Positions 8,842 to 18,315 are shown, counted from the stretch's first letter. The stretch is 64,000 nt of DNA from Rhizobium sp. BT04 (GCF_030053135.1 NZ_CP125648.1:124001-188000); one strand, 5' to 3'. Program-made: numbers and translations. The notes: generated by a model not told the origin, from the letters alone.

Positions 8842-9852
8842 TCAGCCGATGCCGAGTTTCTTGGTGACTTCGCCGACATTGGTCTTGTTGGCGAGCAGGG
8901 CCGAAACATAGGTCTCGCGCGGCAGTATCTGGCCGGCGAGCAGCTTGGCGACGTTGCGAATGGCGGTGCGGCCGATTTCCGCCGGCTGCTGCGCGACATC
9001 GGCGCCGGCCGGCGAATTCGGATCGGCGATGAGCTGCAATACTTCCGGGCTGCCGTCGACGCCGTAAGTGCGGATCTCGGTCCGTCCGGCAGCCGTCAGC
9101 GCCTGGGTCGCGCCGAGCTGCGGAATGTCCCAGGCCGACCAGATTGCCTTGATCGAACCCTTTTCCGGATATTTGTTGAGGATGGCCGTGATCTGCGTGA
9201 AGGCGTCCTGCACGGTGTTCGGGATGACGTCGCGCAGTTCCGGCTGGAGGATCTTCACCTTCGGGAAATATTTGACGACATTGACCAGCTGGTCGTAGCG
9301 GATCGCGCAGGGGGTCACGCCGTAGAAGCCGTTGAAGACGACGATATTGCCTTCGCCGCCGATATCGGAGACGAGCTGCAGCGCCAGATCCTTGCCGATC
9401 CCCCAATTGTCGGAGGTGGTGTTGTTGATCGAGTTGGTCGAGCCGACGTCGACAGTGAGAACGGGAATCCCGGCATCGCGCGCTTTCTTCAGCCACGGAT
9501 CGATGACGCTGAGCGTGCCGAGGATCTGAACGATCGCATCCGGCTTCTGGGCGATCAGCGTCTGCAATTGTGAAACGAGCTTGCCGTCATTGCGGCCGGC
9601 ATCGACGGCGATCGGCTCGCCGCCGAGGCGTTTTACCTCTTCGATCTGGGCATTATAGGCCTGCAGGTCGAAGAAGTGATCGGTGCCGGTGGCGCTGATG
9701 GCGATGCGCTTGCCTTTCAGCGACAGCTCTTCGGCTGCAAAAACCGGCTTCTGCCCGATGAGCGAAGCACCGGCGACGGCGACCCCGGCCGCTGCGGACA
9801 ATTTCAGCAGATCTCGTCTTCCGAGACCGTTTTCGGACTTTTCGATGCTCAT
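8842..9852 (-). CDS. Sugar ABC transporter periplasmic binding protein (RbsB-like fold)
   Basis: This 336-residue protein belongs to the type 1 periplasmic binding-protein group. Its N-terminus carries a probable twin-arginine signal (GRRDLLKLSAAAGVAVAGA), so export in folded form via Tat is likely. The body shows alternating Rossmann-type motifs such as KRIAISATGTDHFFD and KPDAIVQILGTLS. It is the first gene of a four-gene minus-strand operon. The start at 9852 places the Arg-Arg motif at residue 12-13. Ligand unknown. Confidence 0.85.
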   Translation of the reverse strand: MSIEKSENGLGRRDLLKLSAAAGVAVAGASLIGQKPVFAAEELSLKGKRIAISATGTDHFFDLQAYNAQIEEVKRLGGEPIAVDAGRNDGKLVSQLQTLIAQKPDAIVQILGTLSVIDPWLKKARDAGIPVLTVDVGSTNSINNTTSDNWGIGKDLALQLVSDIGGEGNIVVFNGFYGVTPCAIRYDQLVNVVKYFPKVKILQPELRDVIPNTVQDAFTQITAILNKYPEKGSIKAIWSAWDIPQLGATQALTAAGRTEIRTYGVDGSPEVLQLIADPNSPAGADVAQQPAEIGRTAIRNVAKLLAGQILPRETYVSALLANKTNVGEVTKKLGIG

Positions 9853-10146
9853 TACCGCTCTCCAAATTGATGTATATCTATAAATTAGGTAGACTAATAA
9901 GAATGGGGAGAAACGAATTTCCAAAAAGACGATCTCCAGTGAAAAAGAGTGAGCGGAGCTCATTCGCTGCATAATTCTTGCGCATGATGCCGCCTGCTCG
10001 GCGTGGTGTCGTTCGGCACGGCAGCAGCGGTATAACGCGATTTGATATTGCGCTGTCGGGTTTTATCCCACGACACTGATATCTAGCGCGAAGTTCGGTT
10101 TCCACTTGGCGCGCAACTTGCTTCTCCCTGCCAGGGAGAATGAACA
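9853..10146. promoter_or_regulatory. Divergent intergenic region with dyad at 9884-9898
   Basis: This 294-bp region separates the minus-strand sugar ABC operon from the plus-strand AraC gene. It holds an AT-rich patch (9870-9900) with a small dyad, ATTAG and CTAAT separated by five bases, about 32 bases from the binding-protein start. That patch is a plausible promoter/operator for the ABC operon. No open frame here looks real. AraC control of the operon is an inference from position. Confidence 0.35.
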
Positions 10147-11010
10147 ATGCCCGATATCGACCCGCAGATTTTCTCAATAAGCCGGCCATCCCTCGGGGGC
10201 TACAAGGCCTTCGTCCAACGCGACATGATCGTCGAGACCTATCGCAGCGCCTCGGGGCAAATGGTTTCGAGGGGCTCCCTTCATAGAATTTCGATCAACC
10301 GCACGGCGCACGGCAAATACGCCTATCGGCTTGGAAGCGGGGCGTTCCGTAGAGTTGAGAGGCCGCCGTTCACCCTGGGATTTCAACCGGCCGCCACCGT
10401 CCTTGAAGTCGATGGCGATGCGGCGGATTATATCTCGATCTTCCAGTCGCCTGCGCTCTACAGCGGCATTGGCGGCTCTCGCTTCGATCCCGAGCATTGG
10501 GATAGCGACGCGCTCAGCGCGACGACTGATCCAACAACGCTGCAGGTCGCGCTCTCCCTTGCATTTGCCGCCGAGAAGACCGGGCGCGACGACCCGCTTT
10601 TGATGCAGCATCTGGGGATGGCGCTTGCCTGTTGCGTTGTAAAACTGCTGGGCGCCAAACCTGAAGTCAGCGATCGTCCGCTGACATCGGACAATCTCCG
10701 GCGTGTGATCGATTACATCGAGAACCTGCTTGGCAAATCCGATCTGAATATCGAGGAACTGGCCGGGGTGGCCCATATGAGCCCCTTTCACTTCAGCCGG
10801 GAATTCAAACGGGCGGCCGGCATGGCGCCGCATCGCTTCGTTCTCGAACGCAGGATCGAGCGGGCGCGACTTTACCTCGCCGATGGCAAGGAGACGCTTG
10901 CAAACATCGCTTATGCCACAGGCTTTTCCAGCCAGGCGCATTTCTCCAGCGTCTTTCGCCGTCTGATGGGGGCGACACCGAAGGAATACCAGCGTTCGGT
11001 CCGTCTTTGA
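10147..11010 (+). CDS. AraC-family transcriptional regulator
   Basis: This is a 287-residue DNA-binding protein. The C-terminal ~100 residues form the double helix-turn-helix of the AraC family: first helix pair around DLNIEELAGVAHMSPFHFSR, second around ETLANIAYATGFSSQAHFSS, followed by the usual GATPKEYQRS end. The N-terminal half has no strong similarity I can name and may sense a ligand. A GGGAGA ribosome-binding site precedes the ATG. It is divergent from the ribose-type ABC operon and just upstream of the VOC and SsuABC-like genes, so it could control either. Confidence 0.88.
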   Translation: MPDIDPQIFSISRPSLGGYKAFVQRDMIVETYRSASGQMVSRGSLHRISINRTAHGKYAYRLGSGAFRRVERPPFTLGFQPAATVLEVDGDAADYISIFQSPALYSGIGGSRFDPEHWDSDALSATTDPTTLQVALSLAFAAEKTGRDDPLLMQHLGMALACCVVKLLGAKPEVSDRPLTSDNLRRVIDYIENLLGKSDLNIEELAGVAHMSPFHFSREFKRAAGMAPHRFVLERRIERARLYLADGKETLANIAYATGFSSQAHFSSVFRRLMGATPKEYQRSVRL

Positions 11011-11117
11011 GCCGGTTCTTGCCGATGACAGATCAGCAGCTTTGCGAAAGACAACCGCACGAATTTGAAATCTCTTGAGGCTGCGGTCTGCGAGGCTTTT
11101 CCCATCAGGAGGCCGAT

Positions 11118-11555
11118 ATGACCGCTTTTGCCCAAACCAATCCCATTACCGACATTTGCTTTTTGGTCGAGGATATCGACAAAGCATCGGCCTTCTATGT
11201 CGAGCGGCTTGGGTTCAAGCCGCGCCGCCGGGCTCCCGGCTTTGCCGATTTCAAAGGGGCGGGCGTGACGCTGGCGCTGTGGGAGATCGAGCATATCGCC
11301 GAGAATACCGGTGTCTCAAGCCGCCGTGCGCCTCCAGGTGCGCACAAGGTCTGCGCCGCCATCGAGCTCGCCTCGCCAGAGCAGGTCGATGCTGCCTATG
11401 CGGAGCTGAAAGCTGCGGGCGTGCTCTTCCACGCGCCGCCGCAGGACTATGTCTGGAACGCGCGATGCGTCTATTTCGCCGATCCTGACGACAATCTCTG
11501 GGAAATCTATGCGTGGTCCGCAGGCGGCCCGATCGGTGACATCGGCCCGCAATAG
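11118..11555 (+). CDS. VOC-superfamily (glyoxalase/dioxygenase-like) protein
   Basis: This 145-residue protein has the vicinal-oxygen-chelate fold pattern: an N-terminal beta-alpha-beta unit (ITDICFLVEDIDKASAFYVE) and a C-terminal unit ending YFADPDDNLWEIYAW. The Glu near the end sits where many members bind metal. Members include glyoxalases, bleomycin-resistance proteins and extradiol dioxygenases, so the reaction cannot be assigned. It lies 50 bp upstream of an SsuA-like binding protein and may be co-transcribed with that transporter. Confidence 0.75.
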   Translation: MTAFAQTNPITDICFLVEDIDKASAFYVERLGFKPRRRAPGFADFKGAGVTLALWEIEHIAENTGVSSRRAPPGAHKVCAAIELASPEQVDAAYAELKAAGVLFHAPPQDYVWNARCVYFADPDDNLWEIYAWSAGGPIGDIGPQ

Positions 11556-11605
11556 CGAGCGCACCGGCGGTCCTCCAACAATCCAACAAGGGGAAAGACA
11601 AGCAA

Positions 11606-12652
11606 ATGAACGGGGATGACAAACAAATCGTGGTCGGCAGGCGTACCGTCCTGAAGGGCGGAGCCTTTGCCCTTGCTGCAGCGACGGCAGGGATCAGCGT
11701 CTTCGTGCCGCGTCACTCGAATGCCGCCGCATCCAAGGTCGTCATCAAATACGACTGGTTGATGAGCAACGGACAGATCGGCGATATCGTCGCAGTCAAA
11801 CAAGGCCTGTTCGAGGCCGAGGGTCTCGACGTCGAGTTTTCCCCTGGCGGTCCCAATTCGGCAACGGTGCCGCCCGTGATCACGGGTGATGCGCAGCTCG
11901 GCCAGTTCTCGGATTCGGCACAGCTTCTTCTTGCCCGCGCATCCGGCGTGCCGATCAAGATCTTCGCCTGCGGTTTCCGCATGGCGCCCTTCGCCTTCTA
12001 TTCGCTGCCCAAGGCGCCGATCCGCACCGTCAAGGACATGGTCGGCAAGCGCATCGGCATCCAGCCGACGGCCCGTTACGTGCTCGATGCCATCCTGTTG
12101 AAGAACGATATCGATCCGTCGAGCCTGACCATCACCAATATCGGCTTCGACATGACGCCGCTGATGACAGGCCAGGTCGATGCCGTGACCGGATGGATCA
12201 CCAACACCCAGGCTCTTTCCATCATCGGCCCCGATCGCATCGATCTGATGATGAAGGACACGGGTCTGCCGTCCTACGCCAACGTCTACTTTGCCACCGA
12301 CGATGCCGTGACCGGCCATGCCGAGACGCTGGCAAAGGTGCTGCGTGCCGTCGCCAAGGGCTGGGCCTGGACGCATGAACATCCAGAAGAGGCAGTCAAA
12401 TTGACGGTGGAGGCCTATCCGCAGCTCGATCTTGCCGTGGAGCTGAAGACGGTGCCGCGCATCCTGTCGCTGAGCTTTGACGCGGCGACCGGTAAGGATG
12501 GCTGGGGCAGCTTCGATCCGGTCGCTCTTGCCGAGCAGATTTCCGTCTACGACAAGATCGGCCAATTCAAGAGCGGTGCGCCGAAGCTGGAGGATTGCTA
12601 TACGACTGAAATACTCGACATGACGGCGGGCGACCGTCCGAAGATTGCGTGA
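11606..12652 (+). CDS. ABC transporter substrate-binding protein, NMT1/SsuA-like
   Basis: This 348-residue periplasmic protein has a probable Tat signal (GRRTVLKGGAFALAAATAGI, residues 14-33). The mature part follows the NMT1/SsuA/TauA pattern, with an early segment IVAVKQGLFEAEGLDVEF and a later GKRIGIQPTARYVLDAILL. Ligands in this family include sulfonates, nitrate, taurine and thiamin precursors, and none can be chosen here. The stop codon overlaps the GTG of the ATPase gene (GTGA). Confidence 0.82.
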   Translation: MNGDDKQIVVGRRTVLKGGAFALAAATAGISVFVPRHSNAAASKVVIKYDWLMSNGQIGDIVAVKQGLFEAEGLDVEFSPGGPNSATVPPVITGDAQLGQFSDSAQLLLARASGVPIKIFACGFRMAPFAFYSLPKAPIRTVKDMVGKRIGIQPTARYVLDAILLKNDIDPSSLTITNIGFDMTPLMTGQVDAVTGWITNTQALSIIGPDRIDLMMKDTGLPSYANVYFATDDAVTGHAETLAKVLRAVAKGWAWTHEHPEEAVKLTVEAYPQLDLAVELKTVPRILSLSFDAATGKDGWGSFDPVALAEQISVYDKIGQFKSGAPKLEDCYTTEILDMTAGDRPKIA

Positions 12653-13449
12653 GAGCGGATTTGCCTGAAGCAGCGGCCATCGAAACCAAGGATCTGGCTA
12701 TCGGCTATGCCGGCGCTGTCGAGACGACCCGCATTCTGTCCGGCGTCGACCTCAGCGTCGGCAGGGGCGAATTTCTGACCATTCTCGGTCCTTCCGGCTG
12801 CGGCAAGTCGACCTTGCTGCGTGCGGTGGCGGACCTTCTTCCGCCGCTTGACGGGCGGTTGTCGGTGCTCGGCAGGACAGCCTCGGAGGCGCGCCGGCGG
12901 CGCGAAGTCGCCTTCGTCTTCCAGGACGCAACGCTGCTGCCCTGGCGGACCGTGAGGGAGAATGTCGCGCTGCCGCTGCAGGTGGGGAAGAAGAGCGTCA
13001 CGCGATCGGTCGATCCGCGGCCCGACCACTGGATCGAGCTGGTCGGCCTGTCGCATCTGGCCGACCGCTATCCGCATCAATTGTCCGGGGGCCAGCGCCA
13101 GCGCGTCGCCATTGCGCGTGCGCTTCAATGCGAGCCGGATATCCTGCTCATGGACGAGCCCTTCGGTGCGCTCGACGAGATCACCCGCGAACGTCTGAAC
13201 GACGAGCTTCTGGACGTCTGGCGCCGAACCGGCACGACCATCCTGTTCGTGACCCACAGCGTCATCGAGGCGATCTATCTCGGCGAACGTGTGCTGGTCC
13301 TCGCGGCCAATCCGGGCCGCGTTCAGGCACTGATCGACCTTGCACCGCTGAAAGACGAGCGCGGCCTCTGTCGGCGCGAGAGCCTCGATGTTCAGGAGAC
13401 CGCAGCCCATCTGCGCCAATTGCTGCAGCAGGGGAGTTCGGCTGCATGA
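12649..13449 (+). CDS. ABC transporter ATP-binding protein, SsuB/TauB-like
   Basis: This 266-residue ATPase has Walker A GPSGCGKST, signature [15 protein letters not shown], Walker B ILLMDEPFGALDE and the H-loop histidine in ILFVTHSVIEA. These features match the nitrate/sulfonate/taurine group. It uses a GTG start overlapping the binding-protein stop codon, and its own stop overlaps the permease ATG (ATGA). The three genes form one tight operon. Confidence 0.9.
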   Translation: MRADLPEAAAIETKDLAIGYAGAVETTRILSGVDLSVGRGEFLTILGPSGCGKSTLLRAVADLLPPLDGRLSVLGRTASEARRRREVAFVFQDATLLPWRTVRENVALPLQVGKKSVTRSVDPRPDHWIELVGLSHLADRYPHQLSGGQRQRVAIARALQCEPDILLMDEPFGALDEITRERLNDELLDVWRRTGTTILFVTHSVIEAIYLGERVLVLAANPGRVQALIDLAPLKDERGLCRRESLDVQETAAHLRQLLQQGSSAA

Positions 13450-14216
13450 CGCATCGTCCGTTGTCACTCTCCGAGGCGGTCGGCCTTCCCGTTATCGGCG
13501 CCCTTTCGCTGCTCCTTGCCTGGCAATGGCTGGTGCCGGCTCTCGGTATTCCCAGTTATATCGTTCCAACGCCGCTGGCGATCCTGCGCACGCTTGGCAT
13601 CGAATGGCGCTTCCTGCTGTCGAACGCCGCCCCGACATGGGCTGAGGCGGGCCTCGGCTTCCTCCTGGGCAACAGTCTCGCCGTGATCCTGGCGGTTGCC
13701 TTTGTCTATAATCCGCGGTTCCAGGCCGCCTATTTTCCCGTTGTCCTGCTCTTCAACACCATCCCCGTGCTGGCGCTTGCGCCGATCATCATCCTCATCT
13801 TCGGCCTCGGCATGCTGCCAAAGGTCATCATCGCCGCTCTCATCTGCTTTTTCCCAACCCTCGTGAATACGGCCCGGGGCCTTAATCTGGCGACTGCAAG
13901 CGAGCTTGACCTGATGCATGTGCTTTCGGCGAGCGGGTGGGAGACGTTCTGGCGCCTGCGCGCCCCACGATCCGCCCCCTTGCTCTTTGCATCGCTTCGC
14001 ATTTCGGCAACCACCTGTGTGATTGGCGCGATCGTCGGGGAGTGGATCGGCTCGAACCAGGGGCTGGGCGCTGTCATCATCCAGTCGACCTTCAACTATC
14101 AGGCGGAAAGGCTCTTTGCCGCCGTCGTGCTCGCCTCTTTCTCCGGCATCGTCTTTTTTGCCGCTGTCGCCCAGATCGAGCGGATCTTCCGTCGGCTGCA
14201 GCCGGCGCGCAACTGA
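13446..14216 (+). CDS. ABC transporter permease, SsuC/TauC-like
   Basis: This 256-residue inner-membrane permease has about six hydrophobic helices. The ABC-docking loop reads ASELDLMHVLSASGWETFWR around residues 155-174. The start at 13446 overlaps the ATPase stop codon; the longer frame upstream lies inside the ATPase gene. It completes the SsuABC-like transporter whose substrate is unknown. Confidence 0.87.
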   Translation: MTHRPLSLSEAVGLPVIGALSLLLAWQWLVPALGIPSYIVPTPLAILRTLGIEWRFLLSNAAPTWAEAGLGFLLGNSLAVILAVAFVYNPRFQAAYFPVVLLFNTIPVLALAPIIILIFGLGMLPKVIIAALICFFPTLVNTARGLNLATASELDLMHVLSASGWETFWRLRAPRSAPLLFASLRISATTCVIGAIVGEWIGSNQGLGAVIIQSTFNYQAERLFAAVVLASFSGIVFFAAVAQIERIFRRLQPARN

Positions 14217-14314
14217 AAGCGTTCAATGCGGGCAGCACATGTGTGCCTTTGGAAAATCTAGAGGTCTCCGGCGCCCGGGGCAATCGCTGCTACCGAAGAG
14301 AACCGCAAGCGCTA

Positions 14315-14355
14315 TTGAACATCGGCTCACTTGAGGCTAAATATAACCTCAAGTG
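14315..14355 (+). promoter_or_regulatory. Promoter and palindromic operator of the Xre/RES module
   Basis: A -35 box TTGAAC (14315-14320) and a -10 box TAAATA (14338-14343) are 17 bases apart. The -10 box lies in the centre of a 28-bp dyad at 14328-14355 with perfect 9-base arms, CACTTGAGG and CCTCAAGTG. The antitoxin start codon is 10 bases downstream. Such a site fits autorepression by the antitoxin or the toxin-antitoxin complex. Confidence 0.72.
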
Positions 14356-14365
14356 AAAAGGATCC

Positions 14366-14803
14366 ATGACCATGATGGGATTTGCTGTCATCGCCGATGT
14401 TCTCGGGCTGCCCGCCAGGGAGCCGGCGTCACGCTCGGCCTTCGGCCTGCTCTCCAGCATCGAGGAAGGCCTGCCGGTCAAGGCGCTTGACCGCATGGCG
14501 CTGCTGCTGGCGCCTAGCGACGCCCAGTTCAAATACCGCCTCGTTCCGAAGGCCACCTATGAGCGGCGTAAGTCCAAGCATCGGCTCTCTTCCGACGAGG
14601 GCATAAAGCTCGCCCGTCTTGCACGCGTCTGGGGCTTGGCGCTCGATGTCTGGCAGAGCGAGGCCGAGGCACGCGATTTCCTGTTTCGCCCGCATGCGAT
14701 GCTGGAGGACCGGCGGCCGATCGATGTGGTCATCCAGAGCGAGATCGGCGGCGAGTTGGTGCTCGATATCCTTGGAAGCCTGAAATACGGCAGCGCTGCG
14801 TGA
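14366..14803 (+). CDS. Xre/MbcA/ParS-type antitoxin of a RES toxin-antitoxin pair
   Basis: This 145-residue protein precedes a RES-domain gene and shows the two-part pattern of Xre/ParS antitoxins. The N-terminal part (LLSSIEEGLPVKALDRMALLL) probably forms the helical DNA-binding domain. The C-terminal part (RLARVWGLALDVWQSEAEARDFL) resembles DUF2384, which plugs the toxin active site. An AAAAGGA ribosome-binding site precedes the ATG. The stop codon overlaps the GTG of the toxin gene. It should neutralise the toxin and repress its own promoter. Confidence 0.87.
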   Translation: MTMMGFAVIADVLGLPAREPASRSAFGLLSSIEEGLPVKALDRMALLLAPSDAQFKYRLVPKATYERRKSKHRLSSDEGIKLARLARVWGLALDVWQSEAEARDFLFRPHAMLEDRRPIDVVIQSEIGGELVLDILGSLKYGSAA

Positions 14804-15282
14804 GCGCACAGCATCTCGACCGTACGCTGACATCCGTCCGCATCGGCGATCCCCAGGGAAACTATCCGATCTTCGACGCCACCGGCTCGACCATCGCGCC
14901 GGGACGGTGGAACACATCGGGCAGCCCGATGATCTATACGAGCGAGCACTATTCGACGGCGCTGCTGGAAAAGCTCGTCCATGGCAGCGGGCGGCTGCCG
15001 CCCAACCAGCACTATGTCACGATCACCATACCGCATGGGCTAAGTTACGAGGTGTTCTCCGAGCCCGCGCTGCCCGGCTGGGACAGCATGCCGGCTGTTG
15101 TCAGCAAGGCCTTCGGCGAACGCTGGTGCCAGGAGAAGCGCAGCGCCATCCTGCTGGTGCCAAGCGTCGTCGCCCGCGTCGACAACAACATATTGATCAA
15201 CCCGGCCCACCCGGAATTCCCCTCGATCGCGGTCAGCCTTCACCAACCCGTCTTCTGGGATCGCCGTCTGTTCGGCGTCTGA
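14800..15282 (+). CDS. RES-domain toxin
   Basis: This 160-residue protein is of the RES family, named for its conserved Arg, Glu and Ser. The corresponding parts here are the Arg in APGRWNTSGSPMIYTSEHYS and the Glu in ALLEKLVH. Characterised RES toxins deplete cellular NAD+ in an ADP-ribosyltransferase-like fold, so the same activity is likely. A GTG start overlaps the antitoxin stop codon (GTGA), giving strong translational coupling. It looks full length and intact. Confidence 0.87.
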   Translation: MSAQHLDRTLTSVRIGDPQGNYPIFDATGSTIAPGRWNTSGSPMIYTSEHYSTALLEKLVHGSGRLPPNQHYVTITIPHGLSYEVFSEPALPGWDSMPAVVSKAFGERWCQEKRSAILLVPSVVARVDNNILINPAHPEFPSIAVSLHQPVFWDRRLFGV

Positions 15283-15532
15283 CGAGCTCAATTTCCCGCG
15301 GATAATGCAGGCCAGCTCCCGGCGGCTGACTTCGCCGCCAGCCAGGCACGACGAGCTTGTCATGCTTCTGCGCTTCCTCCGAATGCTGCAATCGCCCGGA
15401 GCCGGCAAGGCCCGAACCTCGCCATCATCATTTACGTTAAAAACTAGGGTAAATTTGGTGCGTAGCTATGACGCACGGCAGTCCAATTGACTTCTAAAAC
15501 TTGGACATGTAATTGCTAATCTAATTTTGAAA

Positions 15533-16633
15533 ATGCAAGTAGAATATATGTATCATCTGGGCGAAGTTGTAATACGGCGACAGCAAGAAAAGTTGATTAG
15601 ATCGGTAAGGAAATTTGTTAGTAGAGGGCAGCCATACATTATAATGGATTTTCCATCCACTAAAGATCCCGGTCACCACGCAAGTTGGTTGGGGTTGGTT
15701 AATGTATTGTACGGTATAACAGGGCGCCTGCCCGTGCTTGCCGGCAGCTCTCCCGAAAGTATTGACGAAGTAAAATCCACTCCGGGCGACGCTCCAATAT
15801 TCATTTGCGGGTGGTCAACCTTCGGAGACGGCCGGACCGGCAGAGATGATATTCGCTATCGTCTGGCCTGCAGATATCCGGATCGAACTATAATTCAGAT
15901 GCCTCAAACCATCGATTTCGCCAATGAGTCACTTAAGGAGTACGCGAAGCGCACGATTGGAAGGCATCGCAAATATTTCTTGATGACGCGCGACGAGCAG
16001 AGTTACGAGCTGGCAAAAGCCAACTTCGATTGCGATATCGAGGGTGGCCCGGACACGGCATTCGGCATTGAGCTGCCTAAACCATTCGAAGCCGATCCTC
16101 TCAGGGTACTATACGTCATGCAGCCTTCTGGAGAGGACGACGTTGATATCGCCGAAGCGCGAGCGATCGTTGACGGCCCCCTCACCAATTGGACTAACGG
16201 TCCGGATGGCTTGTCGCGCATGCGCAAGTCGAGTGTTGTCAAGGCCGCAATGCGGCGTGGCTTCAGCCGCGCCGAAATGGTGGCCCAACATCGCGAGGAT
16301 GTCGCCGCCCGATATGTCGACTATGGCGTGAAGATGCTGTCCGGCGCGCAGCGGATCATCACCAACCGTCTGCATGGTCATATCCTCTGTCTTTTGCTCA
16401 ACAAGCCACATGTCGCGGTTGCGAGAAACGGAAGTAAGCTGCACGACATCGTCAGCAGCTGGGCTGGCGACACCCCTCTGGTGGAGAAAGCAACGAATGC
16501 CAGTGAGCTTTTAGCGGCAATGTCCCGCCTTCCGTATGAGATGAACGGAACTTGGTACAGGTCAAGTATACCCATGGATCTAAGCCACAGCCTACCTGCT
16601 AGAGATCTCGTACCTCATCCCTCGATAGTTTGA
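15533..16633 (+). CDS. Polysaccharide pyruvyl transferase family protein
   Basis: This 366-residue protein probably transfers pyruvate from PEP to a sugar of an exopolysaccharide or capsule, making a ketal. The best evidence is the C-terminal family signature RIITNRLHGHILCLLLNKPH around residues 273-292, followed by NGSKLHDIVSSW. The upstream half has a glycosyltransferase-like Rossmann pattern. The start is uncertain: TTG at 15527 and ATG at 15533 and 15545 are all in frame. Codon use is less GC-rich than in the flanking operons, suggesting transfer. The stop codon abuts the flippase frame. Confidence 0.8.
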   Translation: MQVEYMYHLGEVVIRRQQEKLIRSVRKFVSRGQPYIIMDFPSTKDPGHHASWLGLVNVLYGITGRLPVLAGSSPESIDEVKSTPGDAPIFICGWSTFGDGRTGRDDIRYRLACRYPDRTIIQMPQTIDFANESLKEYAKRTIGRHRKYFLMTRDEQSYELAKANFDCDIEGGPDTAFGIELPKPFEADPLRVLYVMQPSGEDDVDIAEARAIVDGPLTNWTNGPDGLSRMRKSSVVKAAMRRGFSRAEMVAQHREDVAARYVDYGVKMLSGAQRIITNRLHGHILCLLLNKPHVAVARNGSKLHDIVSSWAGDTPLVEKATNASELLAAMSRLPYEMNGTWYRSSIPMDLSHSLPARDLVPHPSIV

Positions 16634-16653
16634 TTCGCAGTAGGAGCTCAGTT

Positions 16654-18180
16654 TTGTCGGTTGCACGAGACGATGATATTCTATTCAGCCATGTCAACAA
16701 GAACCGATCCGCGGCAGCTGTAACCGGTGCCTTCTGGTCGGCGATGAGTACGCTTATTCCGACGGTCCTCACCTTCGCAGTTTTCGTGGTGACGTCTCGA
16801 GTCCTCCAGCCTCAGGATTTCGGTCTCGTCGCGCTGTCATTCAGCATCGTGTCGTTTGCCGGCAGTTTTGGACCGACTGCATTTGGCGAAGCAATCATAC
16901 AACGATCCGAAATAAGGCGAAGCCATCTGGATACGATATTCCTGTTGTCGCTTGCTTTCTCATTTTTGGTCTACGGAGTCTTGTGTATCGCCGCCTCGCC
17001 AATCGCCGCATATGTGGGGCACAAGGAAGTCACGTCCCTTATCTACATCATGGGACTGAAGGTGTTCTTCGACTTCACCGCTATCGTTCCGAACGCGATC
17101 GTTAACAGGAAGATGTCATTCCATCTGGTCGCTGTCCGGACTGTTATCGCCACGATCACATCGGGTTGCATTTGCCTTGTTTTGGTTCTCGCAGGCTTCG
17201 GCCTGTGGGCGCTTGCGATTGCACAGATCGCGGCCACGGCGGCATCATGCGGCGCTGCTTTCTGGGGTGCAGGGTGGTCGCCCGGACTTCACGTGAAGAG
17301 AGAAAGCCTGAAGGACCTCCTGCACTACGGCTTTTTTGCATCCGGCACTCGGTTTTTGCAGACGATGAGCTTGGACAACTTGATCATCGGTGTGCTCCTA
17401 AGCCCGTCGGCACTCGGTATTTATAATTTCTCGAAGCGTTTGTTTGATATGATCAACAACGTCATCGCCGGGGGCTTAACATCTGTCACCCACGTCTTGC
17501 TGTCCTCATTGCGGTCCGATCCGAAGAAAGTTCGAGAAGCCTTTCTGATGGCAACGTTTGGTTGCGCTCTGGTTTCCTACCCCGTATTCATTGGCCTTGC
17601 CGCAGTTGCCGATGATGCGATCACGACCATTTTCGGTGCGCACTGGATCGAGGCCGTCTGGCCGGTCCGGTTCTACTGCGTTATCGGGTTGATGGCTGGG
17701 ATCGGCTACGTGCAGGCATCCTTGATCAAGAGCCAGGGGGAGATGGATTGGTGGTTTTACTACCAGCTGGCCCGAAATCTCCTGACGCTGGTGACGATCG
17801 CAGTGCTTTATCCCTATGGCGTCACAACAGTTGTTTTCGCAATTATGATCGAAGTTCTGCTGTTTTGGCCGATCACCAGCTGGAAGGTGTCGCGACATAT
17901 AGAGCTGAGTGTCGGAGCCTATCTCAGGCAGTTTCTTCGGCCCAGCCTGGCTTGTGCAGGAATGGTCGCTGTGGTTTTGCTCCTGCATGAAACGCTCATT
18001 CATTGGTCGCCTTATCCACGTTTGGCTGTGGAAATCGTTGCAGGCGGAATTGCATATTGCTGCCTGATCTTTGTTCTGTGCAGGTCGCGTCTCAATGTCT
18101 TGATCGGCAGCATAAAGCAGGTGCGGCAGCGCAAAACCAATAGGGACGCGCCTGTCGAACCTGTGACACAACAATCGTGA
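16654..18180 (+). CDS. Polysaccharide flippase (Wzx/MOP superfamily)
   Basis: This ~508-residue protein has 12 or more hydrophobic segments and belongs to the MOP exporter group that flips lipid-linked oligosaccharide across the inner membrane. An early family motif is visible in FVVTSRVLQPQDFGLVALSFS. Two TTG starts are possible: 16630, overlapping the previous stop, and 16654, preceded by TAGGAG seven bases away. I prefer 16654. No polymerase (Wzy) or initiating glycosyltransferase lies nearby, so it may serve a pathway encoded elsewhere. Confidence 0.82.
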   Translation: MSVARDDDILFSHVNKNRSAAAVTGAFWSAMSTLIPTVLTFAVFVVTSRVLQPQDFGLVALSFSIVSFAGSFGPTAFGEAIIQRSEIRRSHLDTIFLLSLAFSFLVYGVLCIAASPIAAYVGHKEVTSLIYIMGLKVFFDFTAIVPNAIVNRKMSFHLVAVRTVIATITSGCICLVLVLAGFGLWALAIAQIAATAASCGAAFWGAGWSPGLHVKRESLKDLLHYGFFASGTRFLQTMSLDNLIIGVLLSPSALGIYNFSKRLFDMINNVIAGGLTSVTHVLLSSLRSDPKKVREAFLMATFGCALVSYPVFIGLAAVADDAITTIFGAHWIEAVWPVRFYCVIGLMAGIGYVQASLIKSQGEMDWWFYYQLARNLLTLVTIAVLYPYGVTTVVFAIMIEVLLFWPITSWKVSRHIELSVGAYLRQFLRPSLACAGMVAVVLLLHETLIHWSPYPRLAVEIVAGGIAYCCLIFVLCRSRLNVLIGSIKQVRQRKTNRDAPVEPVTQQS

Positions 18181-18315
18181 TATCGGTGCTCCTCCGCAGC
18201 GACCTGCGTTGCGGTCGAGCCGATTGATACTTAAAGCAGTAAGTCGGCACGGCGTCACTTTCCCCACCGCGTCTAAACGCCACTCAGACGCAAGCGAAAG
18301 AGGATAATCCATCAG

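Noticed and set aside
7323..8867. 514-residue plus-strand open frame opposite the sugar ATPase
   Set aside because: The minus strand has clear Walker and signature motifs, while this frame has none.
15305..15490. 61-residue open frame between the RES toxin and the pyruvyltransferase-like gene
   Set aside because: No ribosome-binding site or family features; it spans the base-composition junction.
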